A stretch of DNA of 64,000 nucleotides from Clostridioides difficile (GCF_900243075.1 NZ_OEZH01000133.1:124001-188000); one strand, 5' to 3'; counted from the stretch's first letter, positions 35,513-45,536 are shown. A program made the numbers and translations. Notes: generated from the sequence alone by a model not told the origin.

Positions 35513-36298
35513 TTATACAATTAATCTTGCTTGAACTTTTATTTTTCCTTTTTTAGTAATATCTCCTATTTGTGTTACTTCAGCTCTTCCTTTGCCTCTA
35601 ATAGAAATCAAATCATCATTTTTTACTATTTTAGAAGTTGAAGTTATCTTTTCATAATTGACATGGACTTTTTCTCCATTTATGTATTTTGCACTATCTT
35701 GTCTAGATATATTGTAAAGACCACTTATGACACAATCTAGTCTATCTGAAGATACTGTAAATGATACTTCTTTATATTTTGAAGAACTATTAACAATATT
35801 TTCCCTGGAAATTTCCTTTACAATTACATTATTTCTTGAAACTTTTTCTAAATTTACAATTATAAAATCGCAAATATCACTACTTACAACTACTTGACAA
35901 AAGCTATCATGTATAATTATATCTCCAATTTTTTCTCTTTTTATACCTAGACTCATAATTGACCCTAAATAATCTTTATGAGATATATTTTTAAATTTGA
36001 AATTCCCTTCTATTTGTAAAAATCTAAGAGTATCTTCTATATCTTCATATTCCATATAAAATGGATAAATAAATACAGTGCTTCTTTCAGCTTGTTCATA
36101 ACCTCCATCCACACTGTATTTTATTTCATTTGTAGAATTTAATATTGCTACAGCATTTTTCACTTCATATGGATTAAGAAACTCAGTAGACTTAACATCA
36201 TAGTTTTTTATACAACTATTAGCTTTGTCTATTACTTTAAACATTTTATTTTTCAAGTCTATATCCTTTATGTGATTTGTTAATTTTAATTTATCCAT
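35513..36298 (-). CDS. S4 domain RNA-binding protein, YlmH-like
   Basis: The 261-residue protein has a central YlmH-type domain (GIKREKIGDIIIHD is the clearest block) and a C-terminal S4 RNA-binding domain (SSDRLDCVISGLYNISRQDSAKYI in part). YlmH homologues bind ribosomes and have been linked to rescue of stalled translation; their place in the division cluster is conserved from Bacillus to clostridia. It lies between yggT and divIVA with short gaps. Confidence 0.9.
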   Translation of the reverse strand: MDKLKLTNHIKDIDLKNKMFKVIDKANSCIKNYDVKSTEFLNPYEVKNAVAILNSTNEIKYSVDGGYEQAERSTVFIYPFYMEYEDIEDTLRFLQIEGNFKFKNISHKDYLGSIMSLGIKREKIGDIIIHDSFCQVVVSSDICDFIIVNLEKVSRNNVIVKEISRENIVNSSSKYKEVSFTVSSDRLDCVISGLYNISRQDSAKYINGEKVHVNYEKITSTSKIVKNDDLISIRGKGRAEVTQIGDITKKGKIKVQARLIV

Positions 36299-36307
36299 CC
36301 TATCACC

Positions 36308-36565
36308 TTAGAATATAACCAACACTAATTGTCTTAGGAACATCAATAACACTATTGCAATTAAAGGAGAAAAATCTATAGGTCCATTTGTATATTTGTA
36401 CATTATAGACCTTATTGGTCCTTCTATTGGCTCTGTAAGATTTTCTAAAATCTCAAAAATTTTGCTTTGTCTTCCATTTGGAAACCAAGTCATCAAGCTT
36501 TTTATAACTATCATCCATGCTATTATATCTAAAAGATAATAAAGTGCAATTCTTATTGTTCCCAT
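36308..36565 (-). CDS. YggT family membrane protein
   Basis: The 85-residue protein has two hydrophobic segments, with MTWFPNGRQSKIFEILENLTEPI between them, the YggT signature (normally W-x-P...LT-P). Members are small integral membrane proteins of unclear function found beside division genes. GGCGGTTAATAT precedes the ATG. It is in the sepF-ylmH interval as in most Firmicutes. Confidence 0.88.
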   Translation of the reverse strand: MGTIRIALYYLLDIIAWMIVIKSLMTWFPNGRQSKIFEILENLTEPIEGPIRSIMYKYTNGPIDFSPLIAIVLLMFLRQLVLVIF

Positions 36566-36583
36566 ATATTAACCGCCTTTTTA

Positions 36584-37045
36584 CTATTTATTTTGCCAAG
36601 GGAAGAATGCTTTACTTTCTAATTCTTTTTTCATATTTGCATCTATATCCACATTATTAGGAGCTAGTATAAATATTGATTTAGAAACCTTTTGTATACT
36701 TCCATCTAAAACATAAACCGCCCCATTCATAAAGTTAAATATAGATTTACGAACTTCAGAATTAGTCAACCCTTCCAAATTCACTATAACTGCCCTTCTC
36801 TGTTTCAGATGGTCTGCTATAGTTGCAGCTTCATCATAAACCTTAGGTTCAACTATTACAACTTTCATTTGACTAGTTGTATGTAAATTTACAATTTTAT
36901 TTGCTTTTGCAGTACTAAATCCACTGTTCATTTCTTCTTCTTGAACTACATCGTCCATGCCACCTTCATATTCATCTTCAATGTAATCTTCTTCTTCTTC
37001 ATCAACTATCCAGTTCTTAAATTTAGATATTATTCCATTTGACAT
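36584..37045 (-). CDS. sepF: Cell division protein SepF
   Basis: The 153-residue protein has an N-terminal amphipathic start (MSNGIISKFKNWIVDEEEED), an acidic linker and a C-terminal SepF domain about 60-145 (VVIVEPKVYDEAATIADHLK, RRAVIVNLEGL). SepF anchors FtsZ to the membrane and shapes the Z ring in Gram-positive bacteria. It sits between yggS and yggT, the classical arrangement. Confidence 0.94.
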   Translation of the reverse strand: MSNGIISKFKNWIVDEEEEDYIEDEYEGGMDDVVQEEEMNSGFSTAKANKIVNLHTTSQMKVVIVEPKVYDEAATIADHLKQRRAVIVNLEGLTNSEVRKSIFNFMNGAVYVLDGSIQKVSKSIFILAPNNVDIDANMKKELESKAFFPWQNK

Positions 37046-37084
37046 TATTAACTTCCTCCTTAGAATTTATTCAGATTTTAGTAA

Positions 37085-37789
37085 TTATTTTTTATTATAG
37101 TTTCTTTCTCCAAAGATTGATGTTCCAACTCTGACAATGGTAGCCCCTTCCTCTATAGCAATTTCATAATCGTGACTCATTCCCATTGATAAAACGTCCA
37201 TTCCTACATTAGGTATGTTTAGTTCTTTTATTTGTTTTGATAAATCTTTAAGACCTTTGAATACACCTCTTATTTCATCTTCATCTTCTATAAAAGGTGC
37301 CATTGTCATTAGACCTTTTATTTTTATATTTTTATATTTTTCTGACACTTCTTTGACAAAATCTACAACTTCTTCTTTATCAAGTCCATGTTTAGATTCT
37401 TCTTTAGATATATTCACTTGTACTAAGCAATCTATTTCTCTATTTATTTGTTCTGCACGTTTTTGAATCTCTTCACATAATGCAATTCTATCTAAAGAAT
37501 GTATCATACAAACTTTATCTATTATGTATTTAACTTTATTGGTTTGCAAAGTCCCTATCAAGTGCCAGTTTAATTTGTCACCTATAATATCATACTTTCT
37601 AGCTAATTCTTGTGGTTTATTTTCACCAACAGAAGTTATTCCTTCCTCAATTGCCTCATTAACTAAATCTACATCAACAGTTTTTGTGACTGCCAAAAGG
37701 GTAATTTCTTCACTATCCCTATTTACTTTTTTTGCAGCTTTATCAATTTTACTTCTTATCTCAGATAAATTATCTTTAATAGAACCCAT
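37085..37789 (-). CDS. YggS family PLP homeostasis protein
   Basis: The protein has 234 residues from the ATG at 37789 with AGGTG upstream (an in-frame GTG lies 9 bases earlier). It carries the single-domain alanine-racemase-like fold: LAVTKTVDVDLV with the PLP lysine, GENKPQEL, WHLIGTLQTNK, GLMTMAPF and LSMGMSHDYEIAI. It is not an enzyme as far as is known but buffers pyridoxal phosphate. Cotranscribed with sepF. Confidence 0.94.
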   Translation of the reverse strand: MGSIKDNLSEIRSKIDKAAKKVNRDSEEITLLAVTKTVDVDLVNEAIEEGITSVGENKPQELARKYDIIGDKLNWHLIGTLQTNKVKYIIDKVCMIHSLDRIALCEEIQKRAEQINREIDCLVQVNISKEESKHGLDKEEVVDFVKEVSEKYKNIKIKGLMTMAPFIEDEDEIRGVFKGLKDLSKQIKELNIPNVGMDVLSMGMSHDYEIAIEEGATIVRVGTSIFGERNYNKK

Positions 37790-37798
37790 TATTATCAC

Positions 37799-38434
37799 CT
37801 ACTTTATCCTTATATTTGTGTTTATACTGTTAGGTCTTAAAATTATTTTGTCATATAGATTAACACTTGTGACTCCATTTATGTCATTTTTATAATAATC
37901 CACAAATACAGAAGATTCATTCTCATAAGTTATTCCTTCTAATATGACAAATTTTACACTTTGTGATTGTTCATCAATTACATATACACCACGTTTATTG
38001 TCTTTTGTTTTTATAGAAGTTTTAGGTATTTTTAAACATTCCATCTGATTATATATTATATCAAATTCTTCGACACTTGTATCCTGATTTGCAACAATTT
38101 GGTTACTTATTTTTAATTTTACCATTATTTTATTATTATTTTTATATATTTTGTAAACTTTTGCATCTATTTTTTGCTTGTTATGTTCAATTACTACATT
38201 TTGATTCTTTTCAAAGTTCTTAGAATCTTCTTTACTGATGTATGTCGATAAATAACTATTTTGGTCATTGGCATCTTTTTCTATAGTTCCTTTTACATGA
38301 ATTTTTGCATCAACTTTTTCACTTTTTAATACCAATGTATCTACGTTTTTGCTAATTATCATTACTAATACATTAAATACTAAATATATAAGAATACCAA
38401 GCATTACTAATCTGGTATATTTAATCTTTTTCAA
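37799..38434 (-). CDS. Membrane-anchored HlyD-like protein upstream of yggS
   Basis: The 211-residue protein has one N-terminal membrane segment (about 8-28) and an extracytoplasmic domain with the short beta-strand pattern of HlyD/RND adaptor proteins, including FEKNQNVVIEHNKQKIDAKVYKI and KIPKTSIKTKDNKRGVYVI in part. There is no partner transporter nearby. A homologue in this place next to yggS-sepF is known in clostridia, suggesting an envelope or division role, but the function is unknown. It ends 9 bases before yggS. Confidence 0.65.
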   Translation of the reverse strand: MKKIKYTRLVMLGILIYLVFNVLVMIISKNVDTLVLKSEKVDAKIHVKGTIEKDANDQNSYLSTYISKEDSKNFEKNQNVVIEHNKQKIDAKVYKIYKNNNKIMVKLKISNQIVANQDTSVEEFDIIYNQMECLKIPKTSIKTKDNKRGVYVIDEQSQSVKFVILEGITYENESSVFVDYYKNDINGVTSVNLYDKIILRPNSINTNIRIK

Positions 38435-38815
38435 CTACTCTCCCCCTATAAAATTTCTTTCATTAATAAGTACTTCTTCTAAAAAAGGTTTATTCCTTTT
38501 TTATATGCTAATATTTTATATTCTAATAATTGTTTTTTTTATATTAAATTTATTTTTTATCAATCTTCCTATACAAGACTATATTATTTATATATAATTG
38601 TATTATAAAGTATAAGTTTAATTTATATTTTATACGTTAAGCTTACTTTATATATTTTTATAGTTATTTTTATTTTTAGATACAATATAAAACCAATTAA
38701 GATTTAAAATAACTTTTGTTCTGTTGACATTGATTTAGTTAATTATTTACGTACTAGGATAACGTTATCACAACAAAGATTTATGTCCTAAAAAAAATAC
38801 AAGGAGGATTTTCTT
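38435..38815. other. Divergent AT-rich gap between HlyD-like and EIIC-like genes
   Basis: This 381-base gap separates divergent genes. It holds a symmetric AAAAAAGG-TTTATT-CCTTTTTT hairpin (38481-38502) about 47 bases upstream of the minus-strand gene, which could be a leader attenuator, and the palindrome at 38758-38769. The rest is extremely AT-rich, with no other recognised feature. Confidence 0.4.
38758..38769. promoter_or_regulatory. Palindromic operator-like site upstream of the EIIC-like gene
   Basis: GATAACGTTATC is a perfect 12-bp palindrome 47 bases upstream of the start codon at 38816. It lies where a repressor would overlap the start of transcription; the cognate regulator is not in this window. 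Confidence 0.45.
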
Positions 38816-39856
38816 ATGTCAGAAATTCTATTAGGAACAGGTTTACTTTTATTGGTTCTATGTTGTTTCACAATTTTTAGTTACAAAGCTCCATATGGTA
38901 TGAAGGCTATGGGAGCTCTAGCAAATGCTGCATGTGCTACTTTCTTAGTAGAGGCATTCAACCTTTCTTTACTTGGTGATGTTCTAGGTATGGAATTTTT
39001 TAGAAGTGTTGGTGCTGCTAATGGTAGCCTTGGTGGAGTTGCTGCTGCTATACTTGTGCCTTTAGCTTTAGGTGTGTCTCCAGTTTATGCAGTTCTAATA
39101 GGATTGTCTTGTTTAGATTTTTCTATATTATCTGGATTCGTTGCTGGATACTTTGTTTCTTTCTTAATTAAATTTATAGAGAAAAAAGTACCACCTGGAG
39201 TGGATTTAGTAGTTGTAATCCTTCTATGTGCACCACTATCTCGTCTTATAGCATCAAATGTAGACCCATTAGTTAATAGTACACTACTACAAATTGGACA
39301 AGTTTTAATAGAAGCTACAAATATTAGTCCTATAATAATGGGAATTATACTAGGAGGTCTAATAACAGTAGTTGGAACATCTCCACTTAGTTCAATGGCT
39401 CTTACATCCATAATTGGTCTTACTGGTCTTCCTATGGCAATAGGAGCATTAGGAGCTTTTGGTTCAGCATTCATGAACTCAACGCTATTTGCAAAATTAA
39501 AATTAGGTTCTAAAAAAGATATTATATCTGTTGCTATTGAACCATTGACTCAATCAGACATAATTTCAGCTAATCCAATACCAATATATTCTACTAATTT
39601 CTTTGGAGGAGCTTTTTCTGGTATCATTGTAGCTTTGATGGGTCTTGTAAACATGACACCAGGTACAGCTACACCTGTAGCTGGGTTTGCCATAATGTTT
39701 GCATATAATCCAGTTCAACAAGTTCTTATAACAGCTGGCTTATGTGCTTTATTTAATGTAATTGCAGGATTTTTAGGCTCAAAAATATTCAGTACCTTTA
39801 AAGTTCTTACTGCTAGTGAAATACGTGGTACTGATGTAGAGGAAGAAATTGCTTAA
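38816..39856 (+). CDS. Orphan PTS EIIC-like membrane protein (PTS_EIIC_2 type)
   Basis: The 346-residue protein is made of about nine hydrophobic segments rich in Gly and Ala, with the repeats TPVAGFAIMFAYNP, GAFGSAFMNSTLF and SPLSSMALTSIIGL of the EIIC-like family often called PTS sugar transporter subunit IIC. No EIIA or EIIB domain is fused or adjacent, so ordinary PTS sugar transport cannot be assumed. A strong AAGGAGG precedes the ATG. It is monocistronic, ending in a strong terminator. Confidence 0.75.
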   Translation: MSEILLGTGLLLLVLCCFTIFSYKAPYGMKAMGALANAACATFLVEAFNLSLLGDVLGMEFFRSVGAANGSLGGVAAAILVPLALGVSPVYAVLIGLSCLDFSILSGFVAGYFVSFLIKFIEKKVPPGVDLVVVILLCAPLSRLIASNVDPLVNSTLLQIGQVLIEATNISPIIMGIILGGLITVVGTSPLSSMALTSIIGLTGLPMAIGALGAFGSAFMNSTLFAKLKLGSKKDIISVAIEPLTQSDIISANPIPIYSTNFFGGAFSGIIVALMGLVNMTPGTATPVAGFAIMFAYNPVQQVLITAGLCALFNVIAGFLGSKIFSTFKVLTASEIRGTDVEEEIA

Positions 39857-40129
39857 AAACAATAAGATTTATAAATTTATATTTTAAATATTAGAGTTTT
39901 ATATTGTAGGCAATTTTACTAATTGCAAACGTTTTATTTTTTATTTATATTTATGATTATTATGTGTGTTGAATATTTAGATAAATTTTTATTTTTTAGT
40001 TATTCTTTTTATTTAGTTTTTTATTTGGTTGATATTTTAGATATAAAAATTAATATAACTTATTACTATTAGGTAGCATAAACTTTAAAATACATAGAAA
40101 TTTTATATTAATTAGATATTATTAAAATA
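39857..40129. other. AT-rich stretch after the EIIC-like gene
   Basis: About 270 bases between the stop codon and the terminator hairpin at 40130 contain no open frame of note. The only structure I see is a small GCAATT/AATTGC hairpin near 39910-39926. Confidence 0.3.
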
Positions 40130-40169
40130 AAAGCGATACATGGTCTTTTAAATGACCATGTATCGCTTT
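40130..40169. terminator. Strong bidirectional terminator
   Basis: A perfect 16-bp stem AAAGCGATACATGGTC (40130-40145) and GACCATGTATCGCTTT (40154-40169) has an 8-base loop. It lies between the convergent EIIC-like and UPF0210 genes, 126 bases past the latter's stop. Confidence 0.85.
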
Positions 40170-40294
40170 ATTGTTATCACAATCTTAACAACTAACTTTT
40201 TAAATTTATTATCTTAATTATAATATTTAAATATATAGATTTCTTTAATTTAGCCATCTAAATCTTTATTTAAATATTATTATATGTAGTGTAC

Positions 40295-41650
40295 TTAGTT
40301 TTTAAATGAATGTATAGGAGCTGGAATTCTTCCGCCTCTTTGAGTAAATAGTTCAGATGAATTTGTATTTATAGGCATTACTGGTGCGCGTCCTAAAAGA
40401 CCTCCAAACTCTACCATATCACCTACATCACATCCTGGAGCTGGTATAATTCTAACCGCTGTAGTCTTGTTATTAATCATACCTATTGCTGCTTCATCAG
40501 CTATCATAGCTCCAAGCGTACCTGCTGTAGTATTTCCTGGTACAGCTATCATGTCAAGACCTACAGAACAAATAGCAGTCATTGCTTCAAGCTTATCTAT
40601 ACTTAAAGCACCTTTGATAACAGCATCAATCATACCTGCATCTTCAGATACTGGTATAAACGCTCCACTAAGTCCTCCAACATGTGAACACGCCATTACT
40701 CCACCTTTTTTAACAGCATCATTTAAAAGTGCTAATGCTGCAGTAGTACCATGAGTACCAACAACTTCAAGACCCATTTCCTCTAATATGTTTGCCACTG
40801 AATCACCAATAGCAGGTGTAGGAGCTAATGATAAGTCTATTATCCCAAATGGAACATTCAGTCTACTAGACGCTTCTTTCGCTACAAGTTGTCCAACTCT
40901 TGTAATCTTAAATGCAGTTTTTTTAACTGTCTCTGCAACAACATCAAATGGCTCTCCTTTTACTTTCTCTAGAGCTCTCTTAACAACTCCAGGACCACTT
41001 ACACCGACATTTATAATTCTATCGGCTTCACCAACACCATGAAATGCCCCTGCCATAAATGGATTATCTTCCACTGAATTACAAAATACTACTAGTTTTG
41101 CACAACCAAAACCTTTTGCATCTTTTGTTAATTCTGCAGTTTCTTTTATGATTTCTCCCATTTCTTTTACTGCATCCATATTTATACCACATCTTGTAGA
41201 ACCTACATTTACTGAAGCACATACTTTATTAGTACTTGCTAGAGCTTTTGGAATTGATTTAATTAATGTCTTATCACCTTTTGTATATCCCTTTTGAACT
41301 AATGCTGAGAATCCTCCAATAAAATCTATACCTAAATCCTCTGCAGCCTTATCCAACGTCTGTGCAAACTTTACATAGTCACTTTCATCTGTTGCACCTG
41401 CAATAATGGAAATTGGAGTTACTGATACCCTTTTATTTACAATTGGTATACCAAATTCACGCTCTATATCTTTTCCAACCTTCACTAAATCTTTAGCAGA
41501 ATTCATAATCTTATTATATATTTTTTCTCTAGCTTTATCTCCATCAGGGTCTATACAATCTAATAAAGAAATCCCCATAGTTATAGTTCTTATATCTAAC
41601 TGTTCTTCATCTATCATTTTGATTGTTTCAAGTATATTTCCTACATTCAC
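40295..41650 (-). CDS. UPF0210 family protein (DUF711/PFL-like)
   Basis: The 451-residue protein matches the UPF0210 family along its length: [25 protein letters not shown] in part, [47 protein letters not shown] and [21 protein letters not shown]. Its fold is related to glycyl-radical enzymes, but the activity is unknown. The GTG at 41650 is 7 bases from GGAGGTGATAACA and gives the usual family start; the GTG at 41659 lies within that site. It is always found paired with the ACT-domain protein encoded just upstream. Confidence 0.9.
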   Translation of the reverse strand: MNVGNILETIKMIDEEQLDIRTITMGISLLDCIDPDGDKAREKIYNKIMNSAKDLVKVGKDIEREFGIPIVNKRVSVTPISIIAGATDESDYVKFAQTLDKAAEDLGIDFIGGFSALVQKGYTKGDKTLIKSIPKALASTNKVCASVNVGSTRCGINMDAVKEMGEIIKETAELTKDAKGFGCAKLVVFCNSVEDNPFMAGAFHGVGEADRIINVGVSGPGVVKRALEKVKGEPFDVVAETVKKTAFKITRVGQLVAKEASSRLNVPFGIIDLSLAPTPAIGDSVANILEEMGLEVVGTHGTTAALALLNDAVKKGGVMACSHVGGLSGAFIPVSEDAGMIDAVIKGALSIDKLEAMTAICSVGLDMIAVPGNTTAGTLGAMIADEAAIGMINNKTTAVRIIPAPGCDVGDMVEFGGLLGRAPVMPINTNSSELFTQRGGRIPAPIHSFKN

Positions 41651-41675
41651 TGTTATCACCTCCCCTTACTGTCTA

Positions 41676-41945
41676 CTACAGATTATGCATTGAATTAAAT
41701 ATTTCTTCTCGTTGAATTTTTACCTCTACTGATAATTTTTTACCTCTTTCAACCAAGTCCTCAACCGTTTGCTCAAAAGAATTTAATGACTTTTCTAAGT
41801 CAACTATCATAATCATTGTAAAATAATCCTGCAATATCTTTTGTGATATATCTACTATGTTGATATTTTGCTTGTATAATTCATCACTAATTCCTGCTAC
41901 TATACCTGGTTTATCCTTTCCAATTACTGTTAAAATTGCTTTCAT
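41676..41945 (-). CDS. UPF0237 ACT-domain protein
   Basis: The 89-residue protein is a single ACT domain, AILTVIGKDKPGIVAGISDEL at the start and FTMIMIVDL in the third strand, as in GcvR-type amino acid sensors. It precedes UPF0210 by 25 bases, the conserved order, and probably senses an amino acid for that partner. The promoter at 42061-42089 drives both. Confidence 0.92.
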   Translation of the reverse strand: MKAILTVIGKDKPGIVAGISDELYKQNINIVDISQKILQDYFTMIMIVDLEKSLNSFEQTVEDLVERGKKLSVEVKIQREEIFNSMHNL

Positions 41946-42060
41946 AATAATATCCTCCCTTATTTTTTTATAAATCTTATATTTTTACAAATTGAACTAT
42001 GTATTAACATATATTTCATTTATTTGTTAGTAAATCACTTTTTATGTATATATTTAATAT

Positions 42061-42089
42061 ATTTTAATACCTACACATTCATTTGTCAA
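42061..42089 (-). promoter_or_regulatory. Promoter of the UPF0237-UPF0210 pair
   Basis: On the minus strand TTGACA (42089-42084), a 17-base spacer and TAAAAT (42066-42061) form a good SigA promoter, leaving a leader of about 110 bases. Further into the 41946-42427 gap there is only a GGTATTAC/ATAATACC hairpin near 42187-42226. Confidence 0.7.
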
Positions 42090-42376
42090 TTTTTTTTCAA
42101 TATTCTATTATTTTTATACTATTTAGAAAATTCATGTATTATATATATTTTCTCAATAATAAATACAGTTTTCATAATAATGAAAGGTATTACTTAGTAA
42201 TCTCTCTATTTCCTAAATAATACCATTCTAAAAATTATTTTTTTATTTGTATGAACTCAACTATACTTTCCTAGCTTTAAAATAGTATTGCCAAAAAATA
42301 AACTTTATCCATCATAACTTTTCCACAATTATCAATCATTATAAATTTATATTTCTAGTAACTTTTATAAATAAAA

Positions 42377-42421
42377 AGCTACTTACTAAAGTAAACAAAT
42401 GTTTCACTTTAATAAGTAGCT
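42377..42421 (-). terminator. Terminator of spoIVA
   Basis: AGCTACTTACTAAAGT and ACTTTAATAAGTAGCT form a 16-bp stem with one mismatch, followed on the minus strand by TTTTTATTT. It starts 7 bases past the spoIVA stop. Confidence 0.88.
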
Positions 42422-42427
42422 ATACTT

Positions 42428-43903
42428 CTATAACAAAATAGTTATAATGTTAGAACTTCCTTCATTTACAATTTTTTGTAAAGTCTTTTGCATTTTAACT
42501 CTTATTTCTTCTGGCATAGTATATAATTTACTTTGTAATTGCTCTTTTACTAAGTCATGAAGTGACTTACCAAACATATTTGATTCCCATAAATCTGCTG
42601 GTTGCTCTTCAAATACTTCCATAAGATATTTTATCATCTCTTCACCTTGATTTTGATTTCCAACTATTGGAGAAACCTCTGTAGATATATCTGCTTTTAT
42701 AATATGAAGTGATGGTGCATTGGCTTTTAACTTGATACCATATTGTTTTCCTTGTTTCATTATTTCTGGTTCTTCTAAACTAAGTTCTTCTAAAGAAGGT
42801 GCTACTACTCCATATCCTTTTATCTTAGCATCTATTAAAGCACTTTCTATTTTATCATACTCATTTTTGACTTTAGATAGTCTAGTTATCAGACTAAGCA
42901 ATTGATAATCTCCTTCAATTTTAAATCCACTCTTTTCTTCAAGGACATTGTAGAATAAATCTTGCTTTGTCTGCAAATCAATGTTTATAACACCTTCTCC
43001 TAACTCTACATTATCAACACCTGTATCTTCCAAAAACTCTAATGCTGAAAATCCTTGCATAATCCCTTCTATATCTCTTATTTTACCTATATCTATAATA
43101 CTTTGTTTTAATGTTGTTATTATGCTACTTTTTATCCAATGATTTCTTTCAAGACCTTCAACCCATTTTGGTAAATTAATTCTTATTTCTGTAAGTGGAA
43201 AATCATATAACACAGCTTCCATAACTTCCTCTATATCATCTTCTTCCATTTCAACCACATTCATTGGAAGAACTGGAACTTCATACTTTTCTTCCAATTC
43301 ATTTCTAAGCATATTTGTTTCCTCACTTTTTGGACTTAACGTATTTAAAACCACTGCAAATGGTTTTTTAAGACTTTTCAATTCCTGTATAACTCTTTCT
43401 TCTGGTTCTACATAGCTTTTTCTATCAATGCCAGTAACTGAACCATCTGTCAAGACAACTATTCCTATTGTAGAATGGTCTTTTATAACTTTTTTAGTTC
43501 CTATCTCTGCTGCCTTTTCAAATGTCATAGCTTCTTGTGACCAAGGAGTTGATACTAACCTTTGTTTTCCACCTTCCTCATGCCCTAAAGCTCCTTCAAC
43601 TATGTATCCAACACAATCTACCATTCTTACTTTTAAAGATACTGTGTCTTTTATTTTAATTTCTACACCATCTGCTGGTACAAATTTTGGTTCTACCGTC
43701 ATGATTGTTTTACCTGAACCACTTTGAGGTATCTCATCTCTTGTTCTATCTTTTTTAAATTCATTGTCTATATTAGGTATAACCAACTTTTCCATAAATT
43801 TTCTTATAAAAGTTGATTTTCCTGTTCTTACAGGACCCACTACTCCAATATATATATCCCCCTGAGTCCTTTTGGATATATCTTCGTATATGTTATTATT
43901 CAT
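42428..43903 (-). CDS. spoIVA: Stage IV sporulation protein A (spore coat morphogenetic ATPase)
   Basis: The 491-residue protein starts MNNNIYEDISKRTQGDIYIG and has Walker A GPVRTGKST near residue 22, plus the characteristic LPKWVEGLERNHWIKSS and EDTGVDNVELGEGVI segments. SpoIVA polymerises by ATP hydrolysis on the outer forespore membrane and is the base of the spore coat. The ATG at 43903 has an AGGAGGAATAAT leader; the 6-residue upstream extension is unsupported. A SigE-like promoter lies just upstream, agreeing with its mother-cell expression. Confidence 0.97.
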   Translation of the reverse strand: MNNNIYEDISKRTQGDIYIGVVGPVRTGKSTFIRKFMEKLVIPNIDNEFKKDRTRDEIPQSGSGKTIMTVEPKFVPADGVEIKIKDTVSLKVRMVDCVGYIVEGALGHEEGGKQRLVSTPWSQEAMTFEKAAEIGTKKVIKDHSTIGIVVLTDGSVTGIDRKSYVEPEERVIQELKSLKKPFAVVLNTLSPKSEETNMLRNELEEKYEVPVLPMNVVEMEEDDIEEVMEAVLYDFPLTEIRINLPKWVEGLERNHWIKSSIITTLKQSIIDIGKIRDIEGIMQGFSALEFLEDTGVDNVELGEGVINIDLQTKQDLFYNVLEEKSGFKIEGDYQLLSLITRLSKVKNEYDKIESALIDAKIKGYGVVAPSLEELSLEEPEIMKQGKQYGIKLKANAPSLHIIKADISTEVSPIVGNQNQGEEMIKYLMEVFEEQPADLWESNMFGKSLHDLVKEQLQSKLYTMPEEIRVKMQKTLQKIVNEGSSNIITILL

Positions 43904-43934
43904 ATTATTCCTCCTATACATCTAATCTTATTAA

Positions 43935-43963
43935 ATTATATTTAGAGTTAGGGGTTAATATTC
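43935..43963 (-). promoter_or_regulatory. SigE-type promoter of spoIVA
   Basis: The minus strand reads GAATATT (43963-43957), a 14-base spacer and AATATAAT (43942-43935), close to the mother-cell SigE consensus (ATATT ... CATACAAT). It is 32 bases from the start codon. SigE is encoded in this window at 60547. Confidence 0.6.
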
Positions 43964-44073
43964 TTAAAATAGAAAAATAAAGACTAGCAATATTAATTTA
44001 GTTTACAGAGAGAAATTTGTAAATTTCAATGTAAATTAAATTATAGCGCTAGCCCAAATAGTAATGTATTATA

Positions 44074-45369
44074 TTAACTGACTTTAGTAGTATTTTCATT
44101 TGACTTACTATTCATCTCAATAAGCTCTTTACGTCTTTCCTTTGTCATGTTCATCCATATAAATGTAAACACTAATCCAATTATGGCTACTATAGTAAGA
44201 ACTATGAAGTAGTACTTATATCCAGTTACACCTGGAAATGCATCCAATATCTTCCCTGCTGCTAAAGGACAAAGTACTTCTGGAAGATATCCTAATGTAG
44301 CAACTATTCCTATAGCAGTTCCTGATATTGATAGTGAATAATTACCTTCTTCAAGTAATGAATAGTGTAAACCTTGAATTGCATACATAGATACATATAT
44401 TGCAACACATCCAATCAATAGTATATAAATCATAGATGATTTTGTTGGTGTAAATATTACACCTAAAAGACCTGCAATCATAAGTATAAATCCATAAGAT
44501 ATAATCTTTGATGAACCAACTTTATCTCCAAGTAATCCAGAAGCCGCTGATGCTACTGGTCTACAATACTGGGCTAATATTGATATTGCAGATGCAAAAA
44601 CCACAGTCGCTCCAAATGCTTCAGTTGAATAAGGTGTAAAATAATAAAATGACATATTAGCTGAATATGAACAAAACATTATTATTGTTATTATCCATGT
44701 ATGAGGCATTTTTATTACTGCAAAAAAGGCTTCTTTATCAAATTTTGCTGATACCTCTTTTTCATTATCTTTCAATTTAAAAAATACTAATACCCCAACT
44801 ATTACATTTATGGCTGAATACAACACTATAATAGCTGTAAGCCCAGATTTATCACTTACTTTTGATGAAATATACCCAAATAGTATTAATACTAAAGATA
44901 GATGAATTGCATTAGTAATTCCACGACCACTTTCCATAAATCCAAAAGCCTTTCCTTGTTCATTTTCAGATGCTAACATCCTAACAGCTTTTACAAGAGC
45001 TGGCCAAAAAGTAAGTATTGTTGTTATTCCCCATAAAGCATGAATTAAAAATACAACGATATATGGAGGATAAAGTGTTAATACAAGACCAGATACCCCT
45101 GTAATAATTAAAGAACCTGAAAGCAATTTTCTGGCTGAAATACGGTCTGCTAAAAAACCACCAAAAAGGTATGATACCATTGCAAGTAGACCATAAATAC
45201 TTCCTAAGCTTCCCATTTGTGTATTTGTAAGATTAAATGCTTGTGCAAAAGTATCATAATAATAATTCTTTAAATATGGTAAAGCATATATAAATGCTCC
45301 TGCTACAAAGAGTATTATCAAGACTTTGAAATTTTTCCAAATGCTTGGTTTATTTACTTCAACTGACAT
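44074..45369 (-). CDS. Major facilitator superfamily transporter
   Basis: The 431-residue protein has 12 predicted membrane segments, with the MFS loop motif GGFLADRISARKLL between segments 2 and 3 and a repeated GLLGDKVGSSKII in the second half. ESGRGITNAIH resembles OxlT or anion/nitrate-type carriers. The substrate is unknown. It lies downstream of the permease-M24 operon but is separated by a strong terminator, so it may be an independent unit. Confidence 0.85.
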   Translation of the reverse strand: MSVEVNKPSIWKNFKVLIILFVAGAFIYALPYLKNYYYDTFAQAFNLTNTQMGSLGSIYGLLAMVSYLFGGFLADRISARKLLSGSLIITGVSGLVLTLYPPYIVVFLIHALWGITTILTFWPALVKAVRMLASENEQGKAFGFMESGRGITNAIHLSLVLILFGYISSKVSDKSGLTAIIVLYSAINVIVGVLVFFKLKDNEKEVSAKFDKEAFFAVIKMPHTWIITIIMFCSYSANMSFYYFTPYSTEAFGATVVFASAISILAQYCRPVASAASGLLGDKVGSSKIISYGFILMIAGLLGVIFTPTKSSMIYILLIGCVAIYVSMYAIQGLHYSLLEEGNYSLSISGTAIGIVATLGYLPEVLCPLAAGKILDAFPGVTGYKYYFIVLTIVAIIGLVFTFIWMNMTKERRKELIEMNSKSNENTTKVS

Positions 45370-45485
45370 ACTTCCTCCTTATGTAAATACTCATAAATTT
45401 TTATGATAACTAATTATTACTTATTTGATTGTTTATTCAATGTTTCAAAATATTTATTAATATATTAAGTTAATTTATCAATAAT

Positions 45486-45525
45486 TTTTGGTGAGCTAAA
45501 AATAAACTCTTTTAGCTCACCAAAA
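45486..45525 (-). terminator. Terminator of the permease-M24 operon
   Basis: A perfect 16-bp stem TTTTGGTGAGCTAAAA (45486-45501) and TTTTAGCTCACCAAAA (45510-45525) lies 11 bases past the stop of the permease gene. Confidence 0.9.
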
Positions 45526-45536
45526 TAATTACATTT

